Of a DNA stretch of 14,498 nucleotides, positions 1-6,605 are shown in pieces. Below the pieces are notes generated by a model, which was not told where the DNA came from, made no database searches, and was given only the letters and a program-made list of their open reading frames with translations. The DNA is from an uncultured Roseburia sp. (GTDB taxonomy: Bacteria; Bacillota; Clostridia; Lachnospirales; Lachnospiraceae). The stretch's first letter is position 1; each line of letters starts with the position of its first letter. The position numbers and the translations under genes were made by a program. The DNA is taken from contig CAMTDY010000059.1 in NCBI GenBank assembly GCA_947070915.1, positions 1 to 14,498 of the forward strand, in the 5' to 3' direction.

Positions 1-1
1 C

Positions 2-607
2 AGTTATGAGAATATTTTAAAAAAGATCGAAAAGATTGGCCGCGTATGTTATAAGAGCGAGGGGAAGATCACAGAGGATTCGGCGGAGAAATTTATCCGT
101 GCTCTCCTGACCAGGCAGCATGAATCCGTGATCGAGCATGAATCTGTGACCATCCGGATGATCTGCGACCGGGGCGTGAGTCATGAGATCGTGCGGCACC
201 GTATCGCCAGCTATAGTCAAGAGAGCACCCGTTACTGTAACTATGCCGGGGACAAATTTGACAACCAGATCACGGTCATCGATCTTGCCAGCGGTTTTGA
301 ATACGATCTGTCCAAAGAAAATGACAGGGCAAAATACGAGGTCTGGAGGAAGGCGATGGAGGATGCCGAAAAGGCATATTTCCGAATGCTTGAACTGGGT
401 GCTTCTCCCCAGGAAGCGCGGTCGGTGCTTCCGAATTCATTGAAGACAGAGATCGTGGTCACGATGAATCTGCGTTCCTGGAGAAATTTTTTCAGGCTTC
501 GCGTGGATTCCCATGCACACCCGCAGATGCGGGAAGTGGCGGGACTGGTTTACGAAGAGTTCCAGAAAAAGCTGCCGGTTTTTGTTTCGGGTCTAGAAAT
601 AGAATAA
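2..607 (+). CDS. thyX: Flavin-dependent thymidylate synthase ThyX, 5' end outside the window
   Basis: ThyX methylates dUMP to dTMP in the cytoplasm, using methylene-tetrahydrofolate as carbon donor and reduced FAD as hydride carrier; it replaces or supplements ThyA. The frame is open from the first bases and gives 201 residues before the TAA. The diagnostic RHRX7S motif is present: RHR at fragment residues 65-67, then IASYSQE, then Ser75. It is preceded by DRGVSHEIV and followed by TRYCNY, as is usual in the family. The C-terminal part carries the RNFFRLR block (from about nt 480) that completes the FAD/dUMP site. Family members are about 220 residues or more, so roughly 15-25 N-terminal residues probably lie upstream. 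The ATG at 128 is internal: it comes after conserved residues and lies in the middle of the fold. The hydrolase gene starts 12 nt downstream, so the two may be co-transcribed. The family call is firm from the motif; the missing length is inferred. Confidence 0.94.
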   Translation, partial: SYENILKKIEKIGRVCYKSEGKITEDSAEKFIRALLTRQHESVIEHESVTIRMICDRGVSHEIVRHRIASYSQESTRYCNYAGDKFDNQITVIDLASGFEYDLSKENDRAKYEVWRKAMEDAEKAYFRMLELGASPQEARSVLPNSLKTEIVVTMNLRSWRNFFRLRVDSHAHPQMREVAGLVYEEFQKKLPVFVSGLEIE

Positions 608-619
608 AGGCGTCAGCCG

Positions 620-1588
620 GTGAAAGAAACTATTGGTAAAGTGCAGGTAAGGGTTATGGTTGAGAAAACAGCGTATTATATGTCATCTTCCAACGGAACA
701 GACAAGCTTCATCTGGTGGAGTGGCTGCCGGAGGGGAAGGTGCGGGGAATCCTGCAGATTTCCCACGGAATGGTAGAATATATAGACCGCTACGACCGTT
801 TTGCCAGATTTATGGCAGAAAAGGGATTTGCGGTGATCGGAAATGATCACCTGGGTCACGGTGAAACGGCAGCAGAAAAAAATTATGGGTATTTTGCTCC
901 GGAAGACGGAAGTAGTTTTGTTGTCCGGGATCTGCACCGGGTGAGCCAGTATGCCCGCAGAAAATATCCCAAAGTGCCATTTATTCTCATGGGACATAGT
1001 ATGGGCTCTTTTATGGCGAGACGTTATGCCATGACTTATGGAAAAGAGCTGGATGGTCTGATCCTTATGGGAACCGGAAGCAAACCACAATTTCTCTTGA
1101 AGGTGGGAAAAATGCTTGTGGCAGCGCTGATCCGTATAAAAGGAGAGCGGGCTCACAGCTGGCTTCTGGAAAAACTTTGTTTTGCACTGTATAACGCCCG
1201 GATCCGGCCGGCGCGTACGCCGTCGGACTGGCTGTCGAGGGATGCGGAGGAAGTGGACAAGTACCGGGCGCATCCTTATTGCAGCTTTACCTTTACCTTA
1301 AATGGATACCGCACCTTATTTGAAGTGATTTCTTTTATTCAGGACAAGGATAACATCAGCTGTCTGCCCCATTCTCTTCCCATGCTTTTTGTGGCAGGAG
1401 AAGAGGATCCAGTAGGGAATTATGGAAAAAGTGTAGAGGCGGTGGCGCAGAGTTATCAGGATGCCGGCGTCGGGGATGTTACCTGCCGTCTCTATCCGGG
1501 AGCAAGGCATGAGCTCCTGAATGAGTTGGAATACGAGACCACACAGGAGGATATCTGGGACTGGATCGCCAGCAGGTGGTTTTCGTGA
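620..1588 (+). CDS. Alpha/beta hydrolase, monoacylglycerol lipase/lysophospholipase type (serine aminopeptidase S33-like fold)
   Basis: A 322-residue serine hydrolase that probably cleaves a carboxylic ester such as a monoacylglycerol or lysophospholipid; the true substrate cannot be read from the sequence. The nucleophile elbow GHSMG puts the catalytic Ser at residue 127. The acid is probably Asp263 (VAGEEDPVG) and the base His297 (PGARHELLNE). The SHGMVEY segment at about 48-54 is the oxyanion-hole region typical of Hydrolase_4 proteins, and NDHLGHGET (75-83) is another family signature. No signal peptide is visible, so it is presumably cytoplasmic. The start is taken as GTG at 620, with AAAGG at 606-610, 9 nt upstream and overlapping the thyX stop. 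Internal ATGs at 656 and 680 are alternatives with poorer spacing, and the family core only begins around residue 20. It follows thyX closely and converges on the DUF885 gene, with 25 nt between the stop codons. Confidence 0.9.
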   Translation: MKETIGKVQVRVMVEKTAYYMSSSNGTDKLHLVEWLPEGKVRGILQISHGMVEYIDRYDRFARFMAEKGFAVIGNDHLGHGETAAEKNYGYFAPEDGSSFVVRDLHRVSQYARRKYPKVPFILMGHSMGSFMARRYAMTYGKELDGLILMGTGSKPQFLLKVGKMLVAALIRIKGERAHSWLLEKLCFALYNARIRPARTPSDWLSRDAEEVDKYRAHPYCSFTFTLNGYRTLFEVISFIQDKDNISCLPHSLPMLFVAGEEDPVGNYGKSVEAVAQSYQDAGVGDVTCRLYPGARHELLNELEYETTQEDIWDWIASRWFS

Positions 1589-1595
1589 GGCGGTG

Positions 1596-1626
1596 CTGTC
1601 CATAGTCCGACAGTTAATTTTGTTCT
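1596..1626 (+). terminator. Weak candidate terminator between convergent genes
   Basis: CTGTC (1596-1600) can pair with GACAG (1609-1613) across an 8-nt loop. The T-rich TTAATTTTGTT follows on the plus strand. The stem is only 5 bp and the T tract is interrupted, so this is a marginal terminator for the thyX-hydrolase unit. It overlaps the last codons of the opposing DUF885 gene. No better structure is visible in the 25-nt gap. Confidence 0.25.
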
Positions 1627-3395
1627 GGCCAGAATTCTTTCATATAGCTCTCAAGTACTGAAAAGGGTGCCGGACCGGCAGACAGCACATACTGGTGAAA
1701 AGATTTTTCCGAGAAATTTTTTCCCAGCTGCTTTCTTGCTTTATCTTTTAATTTTGCAAACTCCATATAGCCAATCGTATATTTCAGGTAAGAACCAGGT
1801 TCGTCAATTATGTTTTTGTAAAGGGAGTGAGCAGTATCTTCCGGATATGTCCCATTCTGGTTCAAAAACTCCAATATTTTCTGTTCATCCCAGCCATAAT
1901 AATGGATCCCGATATCGCAGATCCCATAGATACAGAGGGAAACGATCATATTATTTCTCAGGATCCCCACCTCATCTTTAGAGTAACCCAGATATTTATA
2001 GGAATAAATTTCAGCATAAGTCGCCCACCCCTCGGTATAGCCGCTGAAATTCAGGGCGTAGGAGAGAAGGGGATGGTTTTGCTGGCGGTGGAAGACATTC
2101 TGGTAAAGGTGTCCGGGGTATCCTTCGTGGGCGAGGGTGGTGGAGATATCCGAGCCGGCAAACCGGCTGCTGTTGTTGATGTATATGACATTTTCTGTAA
2201 ATGCATCCAGGGGCGGCGTTAGGTAAAAGGCGGGGCTCAGATAGTCTTCCAGTGACTTATCTACATAAGAAACCTTAAAGTTTACATCAGCAGCCTGGGG
2301 GAAGTCCTTGAGAATGGCAGTGGAAAGAGAATTCAGCCGTTCTTCGGGAGTGAGACTGCCAGTGGGTTTCGTACTCAGCCCACTGAAAAGAGCGGGATCT
2401 TTCTTTGCATAGGACAGCAGGGTATTTCTGGATTTATGGAGCCTGTCATTCAGAATCTGATAATACTCCTCCACGTCAGTGGAGGAACCGGTCTCCTGGG
2501 CAAAGAGATGGCAGTAGTATTCTTTTCCCTTTGGATAGGAAGAAAGGGCGCCATCTGTTCCAGCCATGGCGGAGATGACATTCAGCCCATGGATTAGCTG
2601 TTCATAGGCAGGGGTGATACAGGAATGCACCAGTTCCTTATTTTTACTGCGATATTTTTTCCGTGTGCTGCTGTCAAGAAATGTACAGTTTTTGATCCGG
2701 GAACGGAAGGAAGTGAGCAGGATCCTGCTTCCGTTGTTCTGGGTGAAGGAAAGACACTGCCCTGCGATGGTTTCCAGCGTGTCCCGGCTGGGAAGCATAT
2801 GTTCTTTCGCCTGGATCTCCAGGAAAGAGAGCACGGAGTCAAAGTATCCGGGGATGGATTCAAGCAGGGCAAAATAGTTTTGGATATCTTCCACAGAGTC
2901 AAAATTATATTCTGCCAAAAGAACCGGGAGCTGTGCCTGTAGCCCTGTGACCGGGGAAAGCGGACGGGAAAACAGGATGAAATCAGTGCCTTTTTTGTCC
3001 ATTTCCAGCGTGCAGGCAAGGGAATCGTAGAGAAGCTGCTGCAGCAGTGTGAGTTTGGACTTATCAAATTTTTTCAGGGTATACAGAAGATTTTCTGTCT
3101 CAGGCGCCGCATTTTTCAGGGAATCAAGGGAAATGGGGGTAAATCCGCCGCAGGTCGGGCTGATACCGTATTTGTCCGGCTTTGACAGGGAATAATTCAG
3201 CGACAGGGCGTCAGAGGATACGGTTTCCCGGAAAAGCTGGTCCGTGAATTCGGTAAATTCTTTACTCTCAGTGGATTGTGATGTTGAACTTTCTGGAGAA
3301 GTTCCGCTGCCTGCAGAACATGCTGTCAGAAGAAGGCTGGCGGCTAAAAGAATAGATAAGAAAAGTTTTTGAAGACTGTGTCGGATCGTTTTCAT
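1614..3395 (-). CDS. DUF885-family lipoprotein, probable zinc metallopeptidase-like enzyme
   Basis: A 593-residue exported lipoprotein. The N-terminus is a classic signal peptide (MKTIRHSLQK, a hydrophobic core, then LLTAC), so Cys26 should be lipidated and the protein anchored outside the membrane. A Ser/Thr/Gly-rich linker follows to about residue 45. The C-terminal half carries the family's metal-site signature HEGYPGH (423-429), an HExxH-like helix motif, followed about 25 residues later by TEGWATYAE (454-462), whose Glu is a likely further ligand. DUF885 proteins are widespread and mostly uncharacterised; peptidase activity is inferred from these motifs. The start is ATG 3395, because a GGGGTGA Shine-Dalgarno lies 5 nt upstream. 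GTG at 3404, three codons earlier, would use the same bases as part of the coding sequence and has no clear ribosome site. The gene is divergent from the lipoprotein pair and convergent with the hydrolase. I see no frameshift or lost motif. Confidence 0.88.
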   Translation of the reverse strand: MKTIRHSLQKLFLSILLAASLLLTACSAGSGTSPESSTSQSTESKEFTEFTDQLFRETVSSDALSLNYSLSKPDKYGISPTCGGFTPISLDSLKNAAPETENLLYTLKKFDKSKLTLLQQLLYDSLACTLEMDKKGTDFILFSRPLSPVTGLQAQLPVLLAEYNFDSVEDIQNYFALLESIPGYFDSVLSFLEIQAKEHMLPSRDTLETIAGQCLSFTQNNGSRILLTSFRSRIKNCTFLDSSTRKKYRSKNKELVHSCITPAYEQLIHGLNVISAMAGTDGALSSYPKGKEYYCHLFAQETGSSTDVEEYYQILNDRLHKSRNTLLSYAKKDPALFSGLSTKPTGSLTPEERLNSLSTAILKDFPQAADVNFKVSYVDKSLEDYLSPAFYLTPPLDAFTENVIYINNSSRFAGSDISTTLAHEGYPGHLYQNVFHRQQNHPLLSYALNFSGYTEGWATYAEIYSYKYLGYSKDEVGILRNNMIVSLCIYGICDIGIHYYGWDEQKILEFLNQNGTYPEDTAHSLYKNIIDEPGSYLKYTIGYMEFAKLKDKARKQLGKNFSEKSFHQYVLSAGPAPFSVLESYMKEFWPEQN

Positions 3396-3420
3396 AAGAG
3401 TCACCCCAAGGGCAGAGCAA

Positions 3421-3451
3421 TTGATACTATTATATGGGTGGGAATGATAAT
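3421..3451 (+). promoter_or_regulatory. Candidate sigma-A promoter for the tandem lipoprotein genes
   Basis: TTGATA at 3421-3426 is a good -35. GATAAT at 3446-3451 (spacer 19) or ATGATA at 3444-3449 (spacer 17) could be the -10. It lies about 95 nt upstream of the ATG at 3546. The spacing is not ideal, and other AT-rich hexamers are nearby. Confidence 0.4.
3429..3434 (-). promoter_or_regulatory. Candidate -10 element for the DUF885 gene
   Basis: Read on the minus strand this is a perfect TATAAT, about 34 nt upstream of the ATG at 3395. The hexamer 17 nt further upstream (GTATAA) is a poor -35. It sits inside the spacer of the candidate plus-strand promoter, so the two divergent promoters would overlap and could compete. 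Confidence 0.35.
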
Positions 3452-3545
3452 TTATACGGATCGTTACAGTGTGATAACGCAGGAAGGGCAGAAACCAGAA
3501 CAGGGGCCGGAGCTACGCTTTGAATCCAGAGAAAAGAGGGATCGG

Positions 3546-5012
3546 ATGAAAAAGATATTTGTATACATAATGATGTTCAGCCTTATAGCGGGAATGCTGT
3601 CCGGCTGCGGAGGGGAATACAGGACGGCGTCGAAAGGCACATCCGGGAGCGCCGTGTCCGGGGCGGCGGTGTCCGGGGCGGCGGTATCCGGCCAGGTGGT
3701 GGAGGCCAGGCAGACGGTTTCCCATCAATATGCCACCGATACGAATTTGTACAGGACTGAAGGGGTGGAGACCGCGGATGATTTTTATATTCTTTTGATC
3801 CAGACCAGACTGGACCGTTCTCACGAAAAGAAGATAAAGATTAAGAATTTTGAGAGAATCATTGGAATAAATGATGCTTATCTGTATTATTATGTCGAGG
3901 ATTATTTGGAAAAAGGGGAGCATGCTTTTGAGGAGATCTGCCGTGTCCCCATTAAAAAAGATACAGATGGGTATGATGTGATCGATACAGAACATGCCGA
4001 GATACTTATGGATTTGGGCTGGATCGCAGATAGTATTTGTATGGTTTCCCATTATATTTATGCCAATCCGCAGGAAAGTGGAAAGATCGTGAAATATGAT
4101 ATTCAGTCCAGGAAAGAGGTGCCCGTGGAGGGGCTTGAAATAAGTTCGGAAGACCCTGAAATTTTATTTATGGACTGTGGTAACCAGGCCGTTGCTTTCT
4201 GTGCCAAAATCGGTCTGTTTGTTCAGAATGTAGAAGAGACAGGGTGGAAACTGGTGAGCGATAATAAAGATCTGGCATGGTCATGGATGGCATGGGATGA
4301 TAATGCCCTTTTTTATACGACAGATGATGCAGAGCAGAAGTATGAGGAAAATGTCTGGAAGATCGACCTGACAACCAGACGTGAAGAAAGATTTGTGTCA
4401 AAGGAGCGGCTCTGGAGGGCGGCGGCAGCGGCGCTGGGCATGGAAGAGAGCAGCGTGGAACTCTGCGCAGTGACCCGGCTGTTCTGCGATGGAGGACGCT
4501 GTTATGTTCAGGTTCAGGTCAACTGGCCGGAAGATGAGATCTATCATATGGAGTATCTGGTGTTCAGCCAGGGAAAAGAAGAGACAGAGCTGCGTTTTGA
4601 GAAAGCATTGACGGAATGCATGAGGACCCAAGGAACCACCAGAAAAGGAAAGTGGATGAATTATGATAGGCAGAATAAGGTAATCGTGAAAAAACGGGTT
4701 AAAAAGGAGCATGTTCTTTTCAGGGATGCCAAATGCTACTGCATAAAAAACGGAAAAGCCTTTTTGTGCCTTTATGATTATAAAAAGGACAGAGAACGGG
4801 TGGGGTGTTATGAACTGGCGAGCGGAGAATTCCGCTGGCTCTCGAAAAAAGAAGCGGAATATTACGAGCCATGTTATGATGAGCCGCAGGGTGACGAAGG
4901 TCCTTTTTTGGATGATTATTATGGGGCAGGATATCGTTTCACAGGCATTGACTGGAGCCCGAATGTAGATGCTCCCCTGGAAGGACCGGAAGGAGGTTTT
5001 GAAGAGGGATGA
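3546..5012 (+). CDS. Lipoprotein of unknown function, first of a tandem paralogous pair
   Basis: A 488-residue predicted lipoprotein that I cannot assign to a characterised family. The N-terminus MKKIFVYIMMFSLIAGMLSG ends in lipobox LSGC, making Cys21 the lipidation site. Residues 30-50 are a Ser/Gly/Ala/Val linker built from the 5-residue unit AAVSG. The rest has no transmembrane segment. It is rich in short beta-type segments with aromatic pairs (AYLYYYV 111-117, YIYAN 170-174, ALFYTTD 254-260, KAFLCLYDY 404-412), which suggests a beta-propeller-like fold, by inference only. It shares with its neighbour the leader, the motif DxNLY (65-69), RVP followed by DGYD (133-144), LFCD (312-315) and a C-terminal Tyr-Tyr-Glu. 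ATG 3546 is chosen because AGAGGG (3535-3540) sits 5 nt upstream and the signal peptide begins there; the open frame back to 3369 runs into the opposing gene. Its TGA overlaps the next ATG, so translation is probably coupled. Confidence 0.87.
   Translation: MKKIFVYIMMFSLIAGMLSGCGGEYRTASKGTSGSAVSGAAVSGAAVSGQVVEARQTVSHQYATDTNLYRTEGVETADDFYILLIQTRLDRSHEKKIKIKNFERIIGINDAYLYYYVEDYLEKGEHAFEEICRVPIKKDTDGYDVIDTEHAEILMDLGWIADSICMVSHYIYANPQESGKIVKYDIQSRKEVPVEGLEISSEDPEILFMDCGNQAVAFCAKIGLFVQNVEETGWKLVSDNKDLAWSWMAWDDNALFYTTDDAEQKYEENVWKIDLTTRREERFVSKERLWRAAAAALGMEESSVELCAVTRLFCDGGRCYVQVQVNWPEDEIYHMEYLVFSQGKEETELRFEKALTECMRTQGTTRKGKWMNYDRQNKVIVKKRVKKEHVLFRDAKCYCIKNGKAFLCLYDYKKDRERVGCYELASGEFRWLSKKEAEYYEPCYDEPQGDEGPFLDDYYGAGYRFTGIDWSPNVDAPLEGPEGGFEEG
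3654..3691 (+). repeat. 15-nt tandem repeat encoding an Ala-Ala-Val-Ser-Gly linker
   Basis: The unit GTGTCCGGGGCGGCG occurs at 3654-3668 and again at 3669-3683, with a partial third copy (GTATCCGG) to 3691. It keeps frame and encodes the low-complexity linker just after the lipobox. Copy number could vary by slippage without breaking the gene. Its GC content is far above that of the neighbouring sequence. Confidence 0.85.
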
Positions 5013-6238
5013 AAAAGATATTTACCTATTTAAGTATATTCAGCTTTTTAGCGGGGCTGCTGTCTGGCTGTGGAGGGGAATATACAGGAAAGTCCAGTGG
5101 AGAGGGAATGGCATCGGGAACCGCCGTGTCTGCGGCGGCGGTAGTATCAGGCTCTGGGATAAAGGAAAAAGCAGAAAAGGAAGAACCTGCAGAAGCTGGT
5201 CTCCCGATGAAGTATACCTTTGCCAATGACAGAAATCTGTATACCGGCAGCATAGGAAGTGTGGAACAACGGAGCCTGGAGGGAGAAATGATCCGAGAGT
5301 GGGACTTGTATGAAGCGAATGAATTATTCTATGTGGATAATGAATATTTATATTACGTCGGAAACAGTGAGGAGGAGGATGGAGAAACGGATGTGGATTT
5401 CCTTTATAGCGTTCCTCTCCGTGAGGGGGAGGACGGGAATGATATTCTTTTATTAAAAAAGGAAAAGAAAGTGGTAGATACTTCGTTTGTTGCTTCAGAA
5501 TCAAACCGGTATGCAGATTCCAGATATGTGATCTGGATAGAAGAAATTAAGCAAGAATTTATTAAATATGACAGGAAGACAAAAAAGAAACAGAAAAGGA
5601 AAATAGAGTGGGGTCAATTTGCTGTTATATGTGGAAAGATCGTTGCCTGTTTTGATGGGAAATTATATGTTCAGGAACTGGAGTCCGACCAGTGGCAGGA
5701 GATCGGCGAAGCCCGTGAACCTGTTACCTGGAATGATGAATATTTTTTCTATAGAAATAAAGATGGTTACAAGATGTATGATGTAAAAAAGGGGGAAAGT
5801 ATTCTTCTGATATCAGAGGCAGCGGAGAGTATGTGGGAAAGAATGAAAAAAGATGAGGGTGTGGAAGGGAAGAAGACGCGTTGTTCCTTTGTGGGATATG
5901 ATGATCTGTTTTGCGATAATGATAAATTATATTTGCAGATCCGTTACTCAGTGGGGGAAGATGGCGCACAAAAATGTGCATTGTATTCTGTAGATTATAA
6001 AAATGGCGGGCGGGAGGTAAAGTATGAGGACCAGATCATAGATAAGCTATTTGACGATAATTATAGCGGACAATGCATAGATGTCGTTAATGGTAAGTTG
6101 TTTGTGAAAAGGGAGTGGGAAGATGATTATAGATATTATGACTTGGTGTCAAAGAAAATACATACTTTTAAAGAGGAGACAGATCCTGCTTATTATGAGA
6201 TGCAAAGTGATATTAGGATAGAAGAAAGACTATGGTGA
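5009..6238 (+). CDS. Lipoprotein of unknown function, second of a tandem paralogous pair
   Basis: A 409-residue paralogue of the preceding gene. The leader MKKIFTYLSIFSFLAGLLSG and lipobox LSGC (Cys21), followed by GGEY, match the neighbour almost residue for residue. The linker SGTAVSAAAVVSGSG (about 36-50) is a shuffled version of its repeat. Further shared blocks are FANDRNLY against YATDTNLY, YLYYV, SVP followed by DGND, DLFCDNDKLYLQI against RLFCDGGRCYVQV, and VNGKLF against KNGKAF near the C-terminus, with a final AYYE. It is 79 residues shorter, mainly in the middle and C-terminal parts. There is no enzyme motif; the body is charged (many Lys, Glu, Asp) and aromatic, as expected of a surface-exposed beta-rich protein. 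The ATG overlaps the upstream TGA (ATGA). AGGAGGT at 4991-4997 lies 11 nt upstream, with a closer GAGGG just before the ATG. The function is unknown; sensing or envelope binding would be guesswork. Confidence 0.87.
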   Translation: MKKIFTYLSIFSFLAGLLSGCGGEYTGKSSGEGMASGTAVSAAAVVSGSGIKEKAEKEEPAEAGLPMKYTFANDRNLYTGSIGSVEQRSLEGEMIREWDLYEANELFYVDNEYLYYVGNSEEEDGETDVDFLYSVPLREGEDGNDILLLKKEKKVVDTSFVASESNRYADSRYVIWIEEIKQEFIKYDRKTKKKQKRKIEWGQFAVICGKIVACFDGKLYVQELESDQWQEIGEAREPVTWNDEYFFYRNKDGYKMYDVKKGESILLISEAAESMWERMKKDEGVEGKKTRCSFVGYDDLFCDNDKLYLQIRYSVGEDGAQKCALYSVDYKNGGREVKYEDQIIDKLFDDNYSGQCIDVVNGKLFVKREWEDDYRYYDLVSKKIHTFKEETDPAYYEMQSDIRIEERLW

Positions 6239-6245
6239 TGCCGCG

Positions 6246-6288
6246 CCAAGCTCGATTCCGGCGGGCAGGCCGCCTGCATCTCGCTTGG
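6246..6288. repeat. GC-rich symmetric hairpin after the lipoprotein pair
   Basis: Eight bases after the stop codon lies a GC-rich 43-nt dyad. Its stems all share one centre: CCAAGC (6246-6251) with GCTTGG (6283-6288), GAT (6254-6256) with ATC (6278-6280), and GGCGG (6260-6264) with CCGCC (6270-6274), with small symmetric internal loops between. There is no T tract after it, so it is not a standard terminator. It could be an RNA-stabilising 3' structure, or the left part of a dispersed repeat together with the palindrome that follows. Confidence 0.6.
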
Positions 6289-6295
6289 GTTGAGC

Positions 6296-6449
6296 GTTAA
6301 ATAGAGGAGAGAAAAAACCACAGCAGAAAATACGGGAGTGTGTCCCCAGGAGGAACAGGTGCCAAAACAAATGAATTTGCATGGCACCTGTTTCTCCTGG
6401 GGGAGTGCTTCGCACTCTTTCTGCTCTGTTTTTTTCTTTTCTGCTTAAC
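6296..6449. repeat. 154-nt near-symmetric palindrome (possible MITE- or REP-like element)
   Basis: The core arms are CCCCAGGAGGAACAGGTGCC (6344-6363) and its complement at 6383-6402: 20 consecutive pairs with a single G-T wobble, around a 19-nt loop that itself contains CAAA/TTTG. Symmetry continues outward: GAGTG (6336-6340) with CACTC (6413-6417), AGCAGAAA (6322-6329) with TTTCTGCT (6418-6425), A6 (6312-6317) with T7 (6429-6435), and GTTAA (6296-6300) with TTAAC (6445-6449). The flanks beyond the core are 48 and 47 nt. It is too long and regular to be only a terminator. No transposase is nearby, so a mobile origin is inference. Confidence 0.75.
6344..6435 (+). terminator. Probable terminator of the lipoprotein pair, within the palindrome
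   Basis: The 20-bp helix is followed by a second small hairpin (GAGTGC 6403-6408 with GCACTC 6412-6417, loop TTC), then TTTCTGCTCTG and a run of seven T (6429-6435). The A6 run at 6312-6317 mirrors the T run, as in bidirectional terminators. It would separate transcription of the lipoproteins from the rpoB promoter 48 nt further on. The T run is 11 nt from the small hairpin, so efficiency is uncertain. Confidence 0.5.
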
Positions 6450-6482
6450 TTTTCTAAATACAAAAAAAGTGCCAATTTTATA

Positions 6483-6511
6483 TTGACACCGCTCTACACC
6501 TGTGGTAAGAT
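6483..6511 (+). promoter_or_regulatory. Strong sigma-A promoter of rpoBC
   Basis: A consensus -35 TTGACA (6483-6488), a 17-nt spacer, and -10 TAAGAT (6506-6511) with an extended TG at 6503-6504. Transcription should start near 6518, giving a leader of about 88 nt before the rpoB ATG. I found no convincing hairpin-plus-T-tract attenuator or ribosomal-protein L10 binding structure in that leader. Confidence 0.8.
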
Positions 6512-6588
6512 GGAATATACAGTATTGTGGTAAATTAGGAGTATTAGCCCTATGTAAATTCATTATAGCACAGTTCTGTAAAAAAAAC

Positions 6589-6597
6589 AAGGAGTGA
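6589..6597 (+). promoter_or_regulatory. rpoB ribosome binding site that decides the start
   Basis: AAGGAGTGA lies 8 nt before the ATG at 6606, which is ideal spacing. The in-frame GTG at 6594 lies inside this element and is therefore unlikely to be the start. Confidence 0.85.
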
Positions 6598-6605
6598 AAT
6601 CATCA

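Noticed and set aside
683..1273. 196-codon minus-strand frame under the hydrolase gene
   Set aside because: It is antisense to the catalytic core of a clear alpha/beta hydrolase and has no coding evidence.
3369..3545. 59-residue N-terminal extension of the first lipoprotein
   Set aside because: It would overlap the opposing DUF885 gene and bury the signal peptide and lipobox internally; ATG 3546 has a good ribosome site.
6230..6475. 81-codon minus-strand frame in the intergenic region
   Set aside because: It is read through the hairpin and palindrome and has no ribosome site or family resemblance; the repeat structure explains the open frame.
6594..6605. GTG start giving rpoB four more residues
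   Set aside because: The GTG is part of the Shine-Dalgarno sequence of the ATG at 6606, and clostridial RpoB normally begins at that Met.
6518..6605. Attenuator, riboswitch or L10-type leader in front of rpoB
   Set aside because: Only short weak pairings are visible and there is no terminator-like hairpin with a T tract.
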